Assembly (NCBI RefSeq): GCF_015557635.1
Contig: NZ_JADNOP010000021.1
Coordinates: 1-49,388, forward strand
DNA: 49,388 nt
Source: Fusicatenibacter saccharivorans
GTDB taxonomy: Bacteria; Bacillota; Clostridia; Lachnospirales; Lachnospiraceae
Direction of reading: 5' to 3'
Made by a program: the position numbers and the translations under genes. The notes beneath the pieces were generated by a model. The model was not told where the DNA came from. It did no database searches and saw nothing but the letters and a program-made list of their open reading frames with translations. The first letter of the stretch is position 1. Every line of letters starts with the position of its first letter. Below, in pieces: positions 34,317 to 43,662 of the stretch.

Positions 34317-35066
34317 TTATCTCCCGTCTCCATATAATTCCCGGATGTCCTTTGTATACACGCCCGGCGTCTCATACACAATCAGCGGTTTCTCCACGGT
34401 AATTCTCGGATTCCCGCCTTTCATCGCCTCGATCAGCACCATGTTCGGCTCCTTGTCCACAAACGGATAAACGAGCTGCATCCTCTTTGGTTCCAGATGA
34501 TATTTTTTCAGCGTCGAAAAAATCTCCGCCAGCCGGAACGGCCGGTGCACCAGATAGAACCGTCCTTTCGTCTTTAAAACCGCCGATGCCTCTTTTGCAA
34601 TATCATCAAACGAGCACAGCACCTCATGCCGCGCAATCGTCTTCGCCTCAAGCGCATTCGTCAGCCCGTGCTGCCCCGTCATGTACGGCGGATTGCACGT
34701 TACCACATCAAACACTTCTTTTCCAAACTGCTGCGATGCCGTCTTCACATCTCCCTGGAAAATCTCAACATCATTTTCCAGATGATTGTACCGCACACTC
34801 CGCTGTGCCATCTCGGCACTGTACTCCTGAATTTCCAGCCCGGAAAAATGCTCTCCGTTTGTCTTCGCCTTCAGCAGAATCGGCACAATTCCCGATCCCG
34901 TGCAGAAATCCATCGCCCGCTCCCCGCGCTTCACCTTCGCGTAGGATGCCAGCAGCACCGCGTCAATGCCATAGCAGAAAAGGGATGGATTTTGTATCAT
35001 CCAGTAACCGTTCTGCAGATCATCGAGCCGCTCACCCGGCTTCAAAAATTCTTCTTTTCTATCCAA
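34317..35066 (-). CDS. tRNA1(Val) adenine-37 N6-methyltransferase-like protein
   Basis: 249 residues, class I SAM methyltransferase: SAM loop DFCTGSGIVPI and the NPPY catalytic motif (CNPPYMTG) of N6-adenine methylases; the N-terminal PGERLDDLQNGYWMIQNP is typical of the TrmN6/YfiC group. The start is a TTG at 35064-35066, since GGAGGAGGG lies about 9 bases before it; the upstream ATG has no binding site. Ends 4 bases before rsmI starts, the usual Firmicute order. Confidence 0.88.
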   Translation of the reverse strand: MDRKEEFLKPGERLDDLQNGYWMIQNPSLFCYGIDAVLLASYAKVKRGERAMDFCTGSGIVPILLKAKTNGEHFSGLEIQEYSAEMAQRSVRYNHLENDVEIFQGDVKTASQQFGKEVFDVVTCNPPYMTGQHGLTNALEAKTIARHEVLCSFDDIAKEASAVLKTKGRFYLVHRPFRLAEIFSTLKKYHLEPKRMQLVYPFVDKEPNMVLIEAMKGGNPRITVEKPLIVYETPGVYTKDIRELYGDGR

Positions 35067-35169
35067 TGAAAATCCCTCCTCCTGCTGACCGCCCAGCGCC
35101 GCATCACACAAAAAGAAGCGTCAGTTTTACCCGGCGCTTACTTTTTTCAAAATGCATTCCAAATCAATC

Positions 35170-36072
35170 TTATTCCGGCTGTTTTGCCTCTTCCGAAGAA
35201 GCCTGCTCCCCGGAGCTGTTTCTGTCTTTTTTCTTCTCTTTGCCTTTTGCCTTCTTATGCTTCGGCTTGAACTTGAGCTCTTCCACCGGGTACTCCCGCA
35301 TTTCCTTCTCATCGTTCACATCCACCAGCACTTTTACGAGCTGACGAAGCACATTCACACCGAAAACCTCACCTTTCATGCCGTCCGGCAGCGTGACGAT
35401 ATCGCCGACACCCGGCAGCTTGCGGTTCAGGTATTCATAGGTTTCCTGCTCGTTTTTCAGGCAACACATCAGTCGTCCGCAGACACCCGAAATCTTCGTC
35501 GGGTTCAGGGACAGGTTCTGCTCTTTTGCCATCTTGATCGAAACCGGTGCAAACTCGGACAGATACGTATGGCAGCAAAGCGGTCTGCCGCAGATGCCGA
35601 TTCCGCCGAGAATCTTTGTCTCATCGCGGACACCGATCTGGCGAAGCTCGATTCTCGTCTTAAAGACAGCCGCCAGATCCTTTACCAGCTCACGGAAATC
35701 AATTCTTCCGTCGGCGGTAAAGTAAAACAGCATCTTGTTATTGTCAAACGTATACTCTGCATCGATCAGCTTCATCTCCAGGTTGTGCGCCCGGATCTTC
35801 TTCTGGCAGATTTCAAACGCTTCTTTTTCTTTCTTGCGGTTGCTCTCCTCCCGCGCATCATCCTTCGGCGTTGCAATGCGGATGACTTCTTTCAACGGCT
35901 GGATCACCTTGGAATCGTCAACTTCTTTTGGCCCCAGCACAACGAAACCATACTCTACGCCGCGCGCCGTCTCAACGATAACGTGGTCGCCCACGCAGAT
36001 GTCCAGCTCTCTCGGCGAGAAATAATATACTTTTCCTACGTTTCGAAAACGTACTCCTATAATTGTTATCAT
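35170..36072 (-). CDS. ricT: RicT/YaaT, PSP1 domain iron-sulfur protein
   Basis: 300 residues; the PSP1 domain occupies about 1-220 with the conserved cysteine sets GICGRPLCCHTYL and GVCGRLMCCLKNE that hold iron-sulfur clusters in the RicAFT complex. In Bacillus RicT with RicA and RicF aids mRNA processing by RNase Y and sporulation signalling. The last 40 residues are a Lys/Glu-rich tail. It sits between holB and trmN6, as is common. Confidence 0.93.
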   Translation of the reverse strand: MITIIGVRFRNVGKVYYFSPRELDICVGDHVIVETARGVEYGFVVLGPKEVDDSKVIQPLKEVIRIATPKDDAREESNRKKEKEAFEICQKKIRAHNLEMKLIDAEYTFDNNKMLFYFTADGRIDFRELVKDLAAVFKTRIELRQIGVRDETKILGGIGICGRPLCCHTYLSEFAPVSIKMAKEQNLSLNPTKISGVCGRLMCCLKNEQETYEYLNRKLPGVGDIVTLPDGMKGEVFGVNVLRQLVKVLVDVNDEKEMREYPVEELKFKPKHKKAKGKEKKKDRNSSGEQASSEEAKQPE

Positions 36073-36076
36073 GCTA

Positions 36077-37066
36077 TCAGTTTTCCTTCATTGTCAGGAA
36101 CATAAGCTCCATGGTTAAATCAAAATTAACATTCGCGTTCAGGCGGGCTCTCGCCTTCTGAATCGCCTCTATAATCTTCTCCAGGCCTTCGTATGAGCTC
36201 TTATTTGCTCTCTCACGGATTCCATTCAGCTCCTGCTTGAACACAAGGGAATCGACCTCTTTTGTCGCCTTAAAGAGCAGAACATCGCGGAACCATAAAG
36301 AAAAGATATCGAAGTAATCATCAATATTGTCTTTTTCGGCCGTCAGTTTTTTGATCGTCTCCACGATTTCATACAGCGGCATACTGTCGGCGTACTTTGC
36401 CATGCGGAGTGCATTTTCCAGCGTCTCCTCGTATTCCGGAGAACGGGCAATCCGCTCTGCTTTTCCGATATTTCCCTGCGCCAGGGACGCATCAACCTCT
36501 GCCTGGTAATCCGGCACATGCATTTCGTTCATCAGATAATCTTTCACAAGCTGGTCTCCCACTGGTTTTAAATTTAACTGCACGCAGCGTGACGAAATCG
36601 TCGGAAGCAACGCATCCGGGTTGTCTGCCAGAAGCATGACAACTGCGTAGACCGGCGGCTCCTCGATCGTCTTCAGCAGCGCGTTCTGCGCCTGAAGTGT
36701 CAGCTTCTGCGCCTCGTCGATGATATAAATCTTGTACGGACTGCTGTACGGCTTGATCATCACATCGTTAATGAGCTGCTCGCGGATTTCATCGATGCTG
36801 ATGGTGTTCGGCTTTTCATGCTTCACATAAATGATATCCGGATGATTCTGGCTCTGTGCCTTTTTACAGGACGGGCACTCCATACAGGGCTCGACCCCGT
36901 GCTTCTCGCACTGAAGCGTCATCGCAAACAGTGAAGCCATCATTTTCTTTCCCGATCCACTCTCTCCGCCAAAAAGATAAGCATGAGATACTTTATTCAT
37001 CGAAATGGCATTCTGTAAATGCGTTATGATTTCCTGATGTCCTACAACCTTCTGAAAACCCTGCAT
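36077..37066 (-). CDS. holB: DNA polymerase III delta-prime subunit
   Basis: 329 residues: clamp-loader AAA+ domain with FGGESGSGKKMM in the P-loop position, a zinc knuckle CEKHGVEPCMECPSC (about 54-68), and sensor 1-type ISSRCVQLNLKP. Delta-prime helps load the sliding clamp in the replisome. Followed after 4 bases by ricT. Confidence 0.93.
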   Translation of the reverse strand: MQGFQKVVGHQEIITHLQNAISMNKVSHAYLFGGESGSGKKMMASLFAMTLQCEKHGVEPCMECPSCKKAQSQNHPDIIYVKHEKPNTISIDEIREQLINDVMIKPYSSPYKIYIIDEAQKLTLQAQNALLKTIEEPPVYAVVMLLADNPDALLPTISSRCVQLNLKPVGDQLVKDYLMNEMHVPDYQAEVDASLAQGNIGKAERIARSPEYEETLENALRMAKYADSMPLYEIVETIKKLTAEKDNIDDYFDIFSLWFRDVLLFKATKEVDSLVFKQELNGIRERANKSSYEGLEKIIEAIQKARARLNANVNFDLTMELMFLTMKEN

Positions 37067-37120
37067 AAAATCACCCCCTGGAGTTCTTTTGTATTTCTTA
37101 CTAATACTGCATTAAGTATA

Positions 37121-37717
37121 TCACAACTTTTTCTGTTGTTCCACAAAATTCTGAATTTCGGAAAAACAGTCTTCCGGCGTAGAATTATTGGAAAATCTGC
37201 GGACGATTCCAGCTTCCGCAATTTTCTCCTCCGTAAAATCCTCACAGTCCGCCAGGAATCTCCGGCACATCTCCGCGTATTTCGGCTCTGTCTGTTTTCT
37301 TTCCCGTTCCAGTGCCCGTGAAAGCCGCAGCCCGTCGTCCACCTCGACATACAGCGGAACCATCGCCTGCTCCCCGAAATATGCCTTTAATTTCAGATAC
37401 GATTCCAGTGTCCCGATTCCGAGATAATCATGCTTCGCAAGATCAATCTGCCCGTCATCCGCCGTAAAATAATACCACGGCCCCTGCACCGTCGAATACA
37501 TGCGCTCCTCGATAATCTTTCCGGCCTCCCGCAGTTCCGAAAGCCGTTTTTCATCCACAAAGAAATACTCTCTTCCGTCCTGCTCCCCGCTCCGGATCGG
37601 CCGTGTTGTATACAGAACAAACGGTTTTAAATCCAGCGCCGTCTCCTGGATCAGATGCTCATAAATATGATCTTTCCCTGACGCACTTTTTCCCATCAGA
37701 TAGTAAATTTTTCCCAT
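37121..37717 (-). CDS. Guanylate kinase-like P-loop protein
   Basis: 198 residues. P-loop GKSASGKD (9-16), then LYTTRPIRSGEQDGREYFFVD matching the GMP-binding region of guanylate kinase. It is divergent from canonical Gmk, so the substrate may differ. It lies upstream of holB where thymidylate kinase is often found in other Firmicutes. It begins 27 bases after the response regulator gene and may be read through from it. Confidence 0.85.
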   Translation of the reverse strand: MGKIYYLMGKSASGKDHIYEHLIQETALDLKPFVLYTTRPIRSGEQDGREYFFVDEKRLSELREAGKIIEERMYSTVQGPWYYFTADDGQIDLAKHDYLGIGTLESYLKLKAYFGEQAMVPLYVEVDDGLRLSRALERERKQTEPKYAEMCRRFLADCEDFTEEKIAEAGIVRRFSNNSTPEDCFSEIQNFVEQQKKL

Positions 37718-37744
37718 TTTATCTCTCCCCGAAACACAGATTCT

Positions 37745-38434
37745 TTATGCCTTAAACCGATATCCAACGCCCCAGATCGTCTCGATATACTGCGGCTTTG
37801 CCGTATTAAACTCTATTTTTTCACGGATCTTCTTGATATGCACCGTAACCGTCGCAATATCTCCGATGGACTCCATATCCCAGATCTCACGGAACAGTTC
37901 TTCTTTCGTGAAAACGCGGTTCGGATTCTCCGCAAGGAAGGTCAGCAGATCGAACTCTTTCGTTGTAAACTGCTTCTCCTCTCCGTTCACCCACACGCGG
38001 CGTGCCGTCTTGTCAATCTTGATGCCGCGGATCTCCACAACATCATTCTCTTTCTTGCCGTTTCCGACCAGACGGTCGTACCGTGCCAGATGCGCTTTCA
38101 CGCGCGCAACCAGCTCACTCGGAGAAAATGGCTTCGTCATATAATCATCCGCACCAAGACCGAGTCCGCGGATTTTGTCGATATCATCCTTCTTTGCCGA
38201 AACCATGATAATCGGAATATCTTTCTTCTCACGCACCTCACGGCAGATCTCAAAGCCATCCACCTCCGGCAGCATCAGATCCAGAATCAGCAGATCAAAA
38301 TCCTCTTTGACCGCCCGCACAAGACCGGTGTCTCCCTGGTTTTCAATCTCTACCTCAAAGCCCGAAAGTTCTAAATAATCCTTCTCCAGATCCGCAATGG
38401 ATTCCTCATCCTCAACAATCAGTATCTTACTCAT
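37745..38434 (-). CDS. OmpR-family response regulator
   Basis: 229 residues: receiver domain (KILIVEDEE, phospho-acceptor in LLILDLMLP at about Asp53, Lys in MTKPF) and a winged-helix DNA-binding domain (about 130-229, VTVHIKKIREKIE). The ATG at 38434 has AGGAGG in front and overlaps the histidine kinase stop by ATGA, so the pair is co-translated. The signal and target genes are not evident. Confidence 0.94.
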   Translation of the reverse strand: MSKILIVEDEESIADLEKDYLELSGFEVEIENQGDTGLVRAVKEDFDLLILDLMLPEVDGFEICREVREKKDIPIIMVSAKKDDIDKIRGLGLGADDYMTKPFSPSELVARVKAHLARYDRLVGNGKKENDVVEIRGIKIDKTARRVWVNGEEKQFTTKEFDLLTFLAENPNRVFTKEELFREIWDMESIGDIATVTVHIKKIREKIEFNTAKPQYIETIWGVGYRFKA

Positions 38435-39945
38435 GAAACAGGTACCTCCTGATATTTTCTTAATACAAAGTACATCGTGGTGCCCACGCCTTCTTTGCTG
38501 GTGGCCCACACTTTTCCGCCGTGGTCTTCGAGAATCTTCTTCACGATGGAAAGACCGATGCCGCTGCCGCCCCTCGTGCTGTTGCGGGACGCGTCGGTGC
38601 GGTAGAAACGGTCGAAAATCTTCGTCAGATCCTTCGTCGCAATTCCCTTTCCGTTGTCCTCAATCTCCACCTGCACAAAATCTCCGACATCACGCAGACG
38701 GATGTTGATGACCTTATGGCTCTTGTCCATATATTTGATGGAATTGCTTACAATGTTATTGATGACACGCTTGATCTGCTCCGCATCCGCGATGACGATC
38801 GGGTCGTCCTCGAGATAATTAAAGTATGTCAGATCCACATGCTGCGCGTCAAGCTCCAGATTCAGTTCCTCCACGCAGTCATCAAAATAATCCGCAATGT
38901 GAATCTTGGAAAACGTATACGGAATGCGGTTCGTGTCAATCTTGGAATAAAACGTCAGCTCATTGATCAGACGGTCCATCTCATTCGCTTTGTTGTAAAT
39001 GGTGCGGATGTAGCGGTCCATCTTCTCCGGCGTATTTGCCACACCGTCCATGATTCCCTCGACATAACCCTTGACCGCGGTAATCGGTGTTTTCAGATCA
39101 TGCGAAATGTTACTGATCAGCTCTTTATTCTCTTTGTCAAACTCGACTTTTTCCTCCGCCGTCTCTTTCAGCCGGATACGCATCTCCTCAAAGTCCTCGC
39201 AGAGGTCATTAATCTCCGCCACGCCGCACGGTTCAACAGTGAAATCCAGATTTCCGTCTTTGATATTCTGTGTCGCCTTTTTCAGCTGCTCGAGCGGTCC
39301 GATCACACCGCGGTAAATCCAGAAGCTCAGGCCCAGACTGGTGAGCACCAGAATCAGCACAATCACGATGCCTAGCTCTTTTACCATGCCCGTAATCTGC
39401 GGCGCAATCTGGTCTGTCTTGGTGACGATGAACGCACTGCATTCTTTTCCGTCCGAGTTCTCATAGTCCACCTGTTTGACCATCCACTGTTTTTCATTGC
39501 GGAAATAAACGCCGCCCTTCGAATTGGCCCCCGGGTCACCGTATTTCGGCAGCTCATTTTCCAGCTCCTCCGACGACAGCTCCTCCGAGCCATTGTAAAT
39601 GATAACACCATCCTCGCGCACCGCGATAAACGACTGTTTTTTCTGCAGTCTTGCATTCAGAACAGAGAGATAATTTGTTTCTTCCAGCTTTGCCGTATCC
39701 GATTTCGCGGTATCCTCTACTTCGTCGTACTCTTCTGATGTCATCGCATTCAGCAGCAGGGTGTTGTTCGAAATCGTCCGGTATGTTGCGTTCGCAAGAC
39801 CGTATTTTTCACCGATAATCTTTGCTTTATACCCTACAAAAAAGTAAAATGTCAAGGCACACATCACGATCGGAACCAGTATGATGATGAAAAAAGAAAT
39901 GATTACTCTCGTCCTTAATTTCATGCTTTTCTTCTTTTTTTCCAT
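38431..39945 (-). CDS. Sensor histidine kinase
   Basis: 504 residues: membrane helix 1 (about 12-36), an extracellular sensor region (about 40-190), helix 2 (about 190-212), HAMP, HisKA with NISHDLKTPITAVKG, and HATPase with NNIVSNSIKYMD, FDRFYRTDASR and GGSGIGLSIV. Partner of the OmpR-type regulator encoded downstream. The sensor region is unfamiliar, so the stimulus is unknown. Confidence 0.95.
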   Translation of the reverse strand: MEKKKKSMKLRTRVIISFFIIILVPIVMCALTFYFFVGYKAKIIGEKYGLANATYRTISNNTLLLNAMTSEEYDEVEDTAKSDTAKLEETNYLSVLNARLQKKQSFIAVREDGVIIYNGSEELSSEELENELPKYGDPGANSKGGVYFRNEKQWMVKQVDYENSDGKECSAFIVTKTDQIAPQITGMVKELGIVIVLILVLTSLGLSFWIYRGVIGPLEQLKKATQNIKDGNLDFTVEPCGVAEINDLCEDFEEMRIRLKETAEEKVEFDKENKELISNISHDLKTPITAVKGYVEGIMDGVANTPEKMDRYIRTIYNKANEMDRLINELTFYSKIDTNRIPYTFSKIHIADYFDDCVEELNLELDAQHVDLTYFNYLEDDPIVIADAEQIKRVINNIVSNSIKYMDKSHKVINIRLRDVGDFVQVEIEDNGKGIATKDLTKIFDRFYRTDASRNSTRGGSGIGLSIVKKILEDHGGKVWATSKEGVGTTMYFVLRKYQEVPVS

Positions 39946-39991
39946 ATAAGATCCACCTGTTTTTCAACACATATTTCGTACTTTTGCGCAC

Positions 39992-40047
39992 AAAAAATCC
40001 CCAGTACGCAGTCTAAATTTATTATAGCACAACGCCTGAGGATTTTT
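39992..40047 (-). terminator. Possible metK terminator containing the kinase -10 box
   Basis: On the minus strand AAAAATCC-T-CAG (40036-40047) can pair with CTG-G-GGATTTTTT (39992-40003) and ends in six T's. The intervening segment holds TATAAT, a likely -10 for the histidine kinase gene. The loop is long (about 30 bases), so this is a weaker call than the other terminators. Confidence 0.45.
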
Positions 40048-40099
40048 CATTAACTTAGATGAATCTTTCTAAACTTTCTATAAACAGAAAAGCCTGAAA

Positions 40100-41287
40100 T
40101 TAGAGGTATTTCTTCAGGTCTTCTACTTTATCCAGTTCCTCCCACGGCAGATCCAGATCGTTTCTTCCGAAGTGGCCGTAAGCGGAAGTCTGTTTGTAGA
40201 TCGGGCGGCGCAGATCCAGCATTTTGATGATTCCAGCCGGACGAAGGTCGAAGTTCTCACGAACGATGTCGGTCAGTTTGTTGTCGGAGAGTTTTCCTGT
40301 GCCGTAGCTGTCGATCATGATGGAAGTCGGATGAGCGACACCGATTGCGTAGGAAAGCTGGACCTCGCATTTGTCGGCAAGACCTGCTGCTACGATATTC
40401 TTTGCTACGTAACGTGCTGCATAAGCTGCAGAACGGTCTACCTTTGTACAGTCTTTTCCGGAGAAAGCTCCGCCGCCGTGACGAGCGTATCCGCCGTAGG
40501 TGTCTACGATGATCTTACGTCCGGTGAGGCCGGAATCTCCATGAGGTCCGCCGATTACAAAACGGCCGGTCGGGTTAATGAAGAACTTGGTGTGCTCATC
40601 TACCATGTCTGCCGGGATGATTTCGTCGAATACGTATTTTTTGATATCCTCATGAATCTGCTCCTGGGATACTTCCGGATCATGCTGAGTGGAAAGAACA
40701 ACCGCATCAAGACGGAACGGTTTGCCGTTCTCATCGTACTCTACGGTTACCTGTGTTTTTCCGTCCGGACGCAGGTAACTTAAAGTACCGTCTTTGCGGA
40801 CTTTGGTCAGCTGGCGAGCCAGTTTGTGTGCCATGTAGATCGGGTATGGCATGTACTCTTCGGTCTCGTTGGTTGCGAATCCGAACATCATTCCCTGATC
40901 TCCTGCTCCAATGGCATCGATCTCCTCATCGCTCATATTGTTCTCTTTTGCTTCGAGCGCTTTGTCTACACCCATAGCGATATCGGTGGACTGTTTGTCA
41001 ATTGCAGTTACAACAGCACAGGTATCTGCGTCAAATCCGTATTTTGCACGGTCGTAGCCGATTTCGCGAACGGTATCACGTACAACCTGCTGGAAATCAA
41101 TGTGTGCGTTGGATGTAATCTCACCCATTACCATAACGTATCCTGTTGTAGTACAGGTTTCGCAAGCTACACGGCTCATCGGATCCTGCTCAAGCAGCGC
41201 ATCCAGAATCGCGTCAGAAATGGCATCACAGATTTTGTCCGGATGTCCTTCGGTTACAGACTCAGAAGTAAACAGTCTTTTTTCCAT
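40100..41287 (-). CDS. metK: S-adenosylmethionine synthetase
   Basis: 395 residues, standard MetK length, with [24 protein letters not shown], the P-loop-like [14 protein letters not shown] and the C-terminal GHFGR. Makes SAM from methionine and ATP. The ATG at 41287 follows AAGGAG; the upstream frame is the riboswitch expression platform, not coding. Expression is controlled by the SAM-I riboswitch at 41416-41523. Confidence 0.97.
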   Translation of the reverse strand: MEKRLFTSESVTEGHPDKICDAISDAILDALLEQDPMSRVACETCTTTGYVMVMGEITSNAHIDFQQVVRDTVREIGYDRAKYGFDADTCAVVTAIDKQSTDIAMGVDKALEAKENNMSDEEIDAIGAGDQGMMFGFATNETEEYMPYPIYMAHKLARQLTKVRKDGTLSYLRPDGKTQVTVEYDENGKPFRLDAVVLSTQHDPEVSQEQIHEDIKKYVFDEIIPADMVDEHTKFFINPTGRFVIGGPHGDSGLTGRKIIVDTYGGYARHGGGAFSGKDCTKVDRSAAYAARYVAKNIVAAGLADKCEVQLSYAIGVAHPTSIMIDSYGTGKLSDNKLTDIVRENFDLRPAGIIKMLDLRRPIYKQTSAYGHFGRNDLDLPWEELDKVEDLKKYL

Positions 41288-41363
41288 TCTTTTTCTCCTT
41301 TTTTTCTTCTCTTCTCTTTTGCTTTTCGTTCGTGGGCTTTGGCTTTCCCTGAACATTTTTTCG

Positions 41364-41394
41364 TAAAAAAAGATCCGCAATTTTTAGCGGACCT
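41364..41394 (-). terminator. Riboswitch terminator upstream of metK
   Basis: On the minus strand GGTCCGC/GCGGATC-type stem around TAAAAATT is followed by seven T's (41365-41371). It is the expression platform of the SAM riboswitch: SAM binding favours this stem and stops transcription. Confidence 0.85.
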
Positions 41395-41415
41395 GAATAG
41401 TAATGTTCAAATCCC

Positions 41416-41523
41416 CTTATTGTTCGAAAATTTCGCTCAGGCTGGCACCTTCCCATGCAGACCAATCTGCCGGGGGTTGCCGTGGTTTCACAGATCCTAT
41501 GTATCTCCACCACTCTGAATAAG
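41416..41523 (-). promoter_or_regulatory. SAM-I (S-box) riboswitch
   Basis: Read on the minus strand the element has the S-box landmarks: closing stem CTTATT (41518-41523) / AATAAG (41416-41421), GTGGAG near the 5' side, GTGAAACCACGGCAACC, and GGAAGGTGCCA further on. It lies directly before a terminator and metK, the classic Firmicute arrangement. Confidence 0.92.
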
Positions 41524-41567
41524 AGAAAAGCAACTCAATTTTTGATTTTGTTTTTTGTTACTCTGAT

Positions 41568-41596
41568 ACACTATCGCAAAATACGCCATTCGTCAA
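41568..41596 (-). promoter_or_regulatory. metK promoter
   Basis: -35 TTGACG (41591-41596), 17-bp spacer, -10 TAGTGT (41568-41573) on the minus strand, about 40 bases before the riboswitch. Confidence 0.6.
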
Positions 41597-41693
41597 GAGG
41601 AAATAAAAGGATTTGAGACATTTTCTTACTGTTGTCCCAAACATCCTTTCTTTTTTTTCTGATTTTTCGGCTGTATCTTCTGTTATTTGTGAA

Positions 41694-41734
41694 CAGATAA
41701 GAAAACTCTCCAAAACAGAGAGTTTTCTTATCTG
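41694..41734 (-). terminator. Terminator of the PTS operon
   Basis: A perfect 17-bp stem (CAGATAAGAAAACTCTC and its complement) with a 7-base loop lies 15 bases after the ptsI stop. It has internal A/T runs and is symmetrical, so it may work in both directions and insulate the metK promoter. Confidence 0.8.
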
Positions 41735-41748
41735 CTGTATCGTTTTTT

Positions 41749-43377
41749 CTACTCTTCTGCTTTCATCTCGCGGACAATCTTCCGCAGCTTCAGAATCATG
41801 GACGGAGCAACAGAAAGCTCATCCACTCCCATTCGTACAAACTGCTCCGTCAATGTCAGGTCTGCACCGAGCTCCCCGCAGATTCCTGCCCATTTTCCGC
41901 ATTTGTGTGCATTTTCCACCACCATGCGAATCATCCGAAGAACTGCTTCATGGTGTGCGTTGTAAAAATCATCCAGCTGCTCATTCTGACGGTCAATCGC
42001 CAGGGTATACTGCGTCAGGTCGTTCGTTCCGATGCTGAAGAAATCCACCATTTCCGCCAGACGGTCGCTGATCATCACGGCAGCCGGTGTCTCGATCATA
42101 ATGCCCTGCTCCGGAATTTTATACTGCACTTCCTGTTTTTTCAGCTCTTCCTCTACTTCTGCAACAATTGCGTAGATTTTTTCTACCTCTTCTGTTGATG
42201 TGATCATCGGATACATGACAGAAAGGTTTCCGTAAACGGCTGCGCGGAACAATGCGCGAAGCTGCGCTTTAAAAATTTCCGGCTGTTTCAGACAAATCCG
42301 GATTGCACGGTACCCAAGCGCCGGATTTTCTTCTTTTCCAAGATTAAAGTATTCTACCTGCTTATCTGCCCCGATATCCAGCGTACGGATAATCACTTTT
42401 TTGCCTGCCATGGTCTGCACGGCCTGTTTATATGCCTGAAACTGCTCTTCCTCCGTTGGGAAATCATTTCTTCCAAGATAGAGAAATTCACTTCGGAAAA
42501 GTCCGATTCCACCGGCATCATTTTCCATCACATAGCCAAGGTCACCAACACTGCCGATATTTGCATAGATGTTGATCTTACGGCCATCCGGTGTAATATT
42601 TTCTTTTCCTTTCAACTCCTCAAGAAGCTTCTGTTTTTCTGCTTCTTCCTGCATTCTTTTTTCGGTTTCCTTCTGCACATCCTCCTCCGGCTCAAAGATA
42701 ACCTGACCTGAAAAACCGTCTACAACGGCCATCATGCCTGTTTTCAGACTGTTTAAATCCATCGGGACGCCGATTAATGCCGGAATATTCATCATTCGCG
42801 CAAGAATCGCAGTATGAGAATTGGTAGATCCATGCACAGTCACAAACGCAAGTATTTTTTCTTTGTCCATCTGTACAGTTTCACTCGGACTTAAATCGTC
42901 TGCCACTATAATAGATGGTTCCATAGAGCTCAGGTCGTTATCTCCCTCTCCGCTTAAATTGCGGACCAGACGTTCGGAAATATCTTTTACATCTGCGGAA
43001 CGTGCCTTCATATATTCATCATCCATAGCTGCAAACATCTCTGCAAAATTATCGCCGGTTGCTGCCGCTGCATATTCTGCATTTACCAGCTCTATCCGAA
43101 TCATGTTCTCCATTGATTCCAGATAGTCCTCATCCTCCAGCATCATCTGATGGACTTCAAAGATCGCCGCACTTGCCTCTCCAACTTCCCGGACTGCCTT
43201 GTCATACAGTCTGCCAAGCTGTTTTTTCGAAACCTCCACGGCTTCTTTCACACGTTTTACTTCTGCTTCCGGATCTTCAATCCGGGCTCTTTTAACCTGG
43301 TAATCATTTTTCTTCAGAACCGCAACCGGTCCCATAACAATTCCTTTATATACGGATTTCCCCTGAAAATACTGCAT
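41749..43377 (-). CDS. ptsI: PTS enzyme I
   Basis: 542 residues. N-terminal HPr-binding and phosphohistidine domain with HGSTNSHTAI (active His about 188), then the PEP-binding barrel with GLFRSEFLYLGR, ALGYRAIRI and FSIGTNDLTQYTLA. Transfers phosphate from PEP to HPr. Last gene of the ptsG/antiterminator/ptsH/ptsI operon, 23 bases after ptsH. Confidence 0.97.
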   Translation of the reverse strand: MQYFQGKSVYKGIVMGPVAVLKKNDYQVKRARIEDPEAEVKRVKEAVEVSKKQLGRLYDKAVREVGEASAAIFEVHQMMLEDEDYLESMENMIRIELVNAEYAAAATGDNFAEMFAAMDDEYMKARSADVKDISERLVRNLSGEGDNDLSSMEPSIIVADDLSPSETVQMDKEKILAFVTVHGSTNSHTAILARMMNIPALIGVPMDLNSLKTGMMAVVDGFSGQVIFEPEEDVQKETEKRMQEEAEKQKLLEELKGKENITPDGRKINIYANIGSVGDLGYVMENDAGGIGLFRSEFLYLGRNDFPTEEEQFQAYKQAVQTMAGKKVIIRTLDIGADKQVEYFNLGKEENPALGYRAIRICLKQPEIFKAQLRALFRAAVYGNLSVMYPMITSTEEVEKIYAIVAEVEEELKKQEVQYKIPEQGIMIETPAAVMISDRLAEMVDFFSIGTNDLTQYTLAIDRQNEQLDDFYNAHHEAVLRMIRMVVENAHKCGKWAGICGELGADLTLTEQFVRMGVDELSVAPSMILKLRKIVREMKAEE

Positions 43378-43400
43378 TTTTTATCCTCCGAGCGTACTTT

Positions 43401-43658
43401 TTACAGGTTTGCTTCGAAAAACGCTTTCAGCGTCTCAATCGCTGCATCTTCGTCCTCTCCGTTTGCTGCAACGGTTACGGTATCTCCCTGCTTTACACCA
43501 AGTGACATTAGCATCATCAGCTGAGTCAGTTTTTTCGTTTTTCCATCTTTTGTGATGGTGCATTCCGATGCAAATTTTTTTGCTTCCTTTACCAGCATTC
43601 CTGCCGGTCTTGCGTGGATTCCCAGTTCATCTTTAATGGTATATTCAAATGATTTCAT
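43401..43658 (-). CDS. ptsH: HPr phosphocarrier with Gln at position 46
   Basis: 85 residues with the phosphorylation site GIHARPAG (His15) that passes phosphate from enzyme I to the sugar permeases. The regulatory region reads KKLTQLMMLMSLG where Bacillus HPr has NLKSIMGVMSLG, so the Ser46 target of HPr kinase is Gln46. It should work in transport but not form P-Ser-HPr, the CcpA co-repressor. Follows the antiterminator gene after 4 bases. Confidence 0.95.
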   Translation of the reverse strand: MKSFEYTIKDELGIHARPAGMLVKEAKKFASECTITKDGKTKKLTQLMMLMSLGVKQGDTVTVAANGEDEDAAIETLKAFFEANL

Positions 43659-43662
43659 GCTT

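Noticed and set aside
34487-35344. 285-codon plus-strand frame opposite trmN6 and ricT
   Set aside because: Low-complexity Ser/Pro/His composition, antisense to two well-supported genes.
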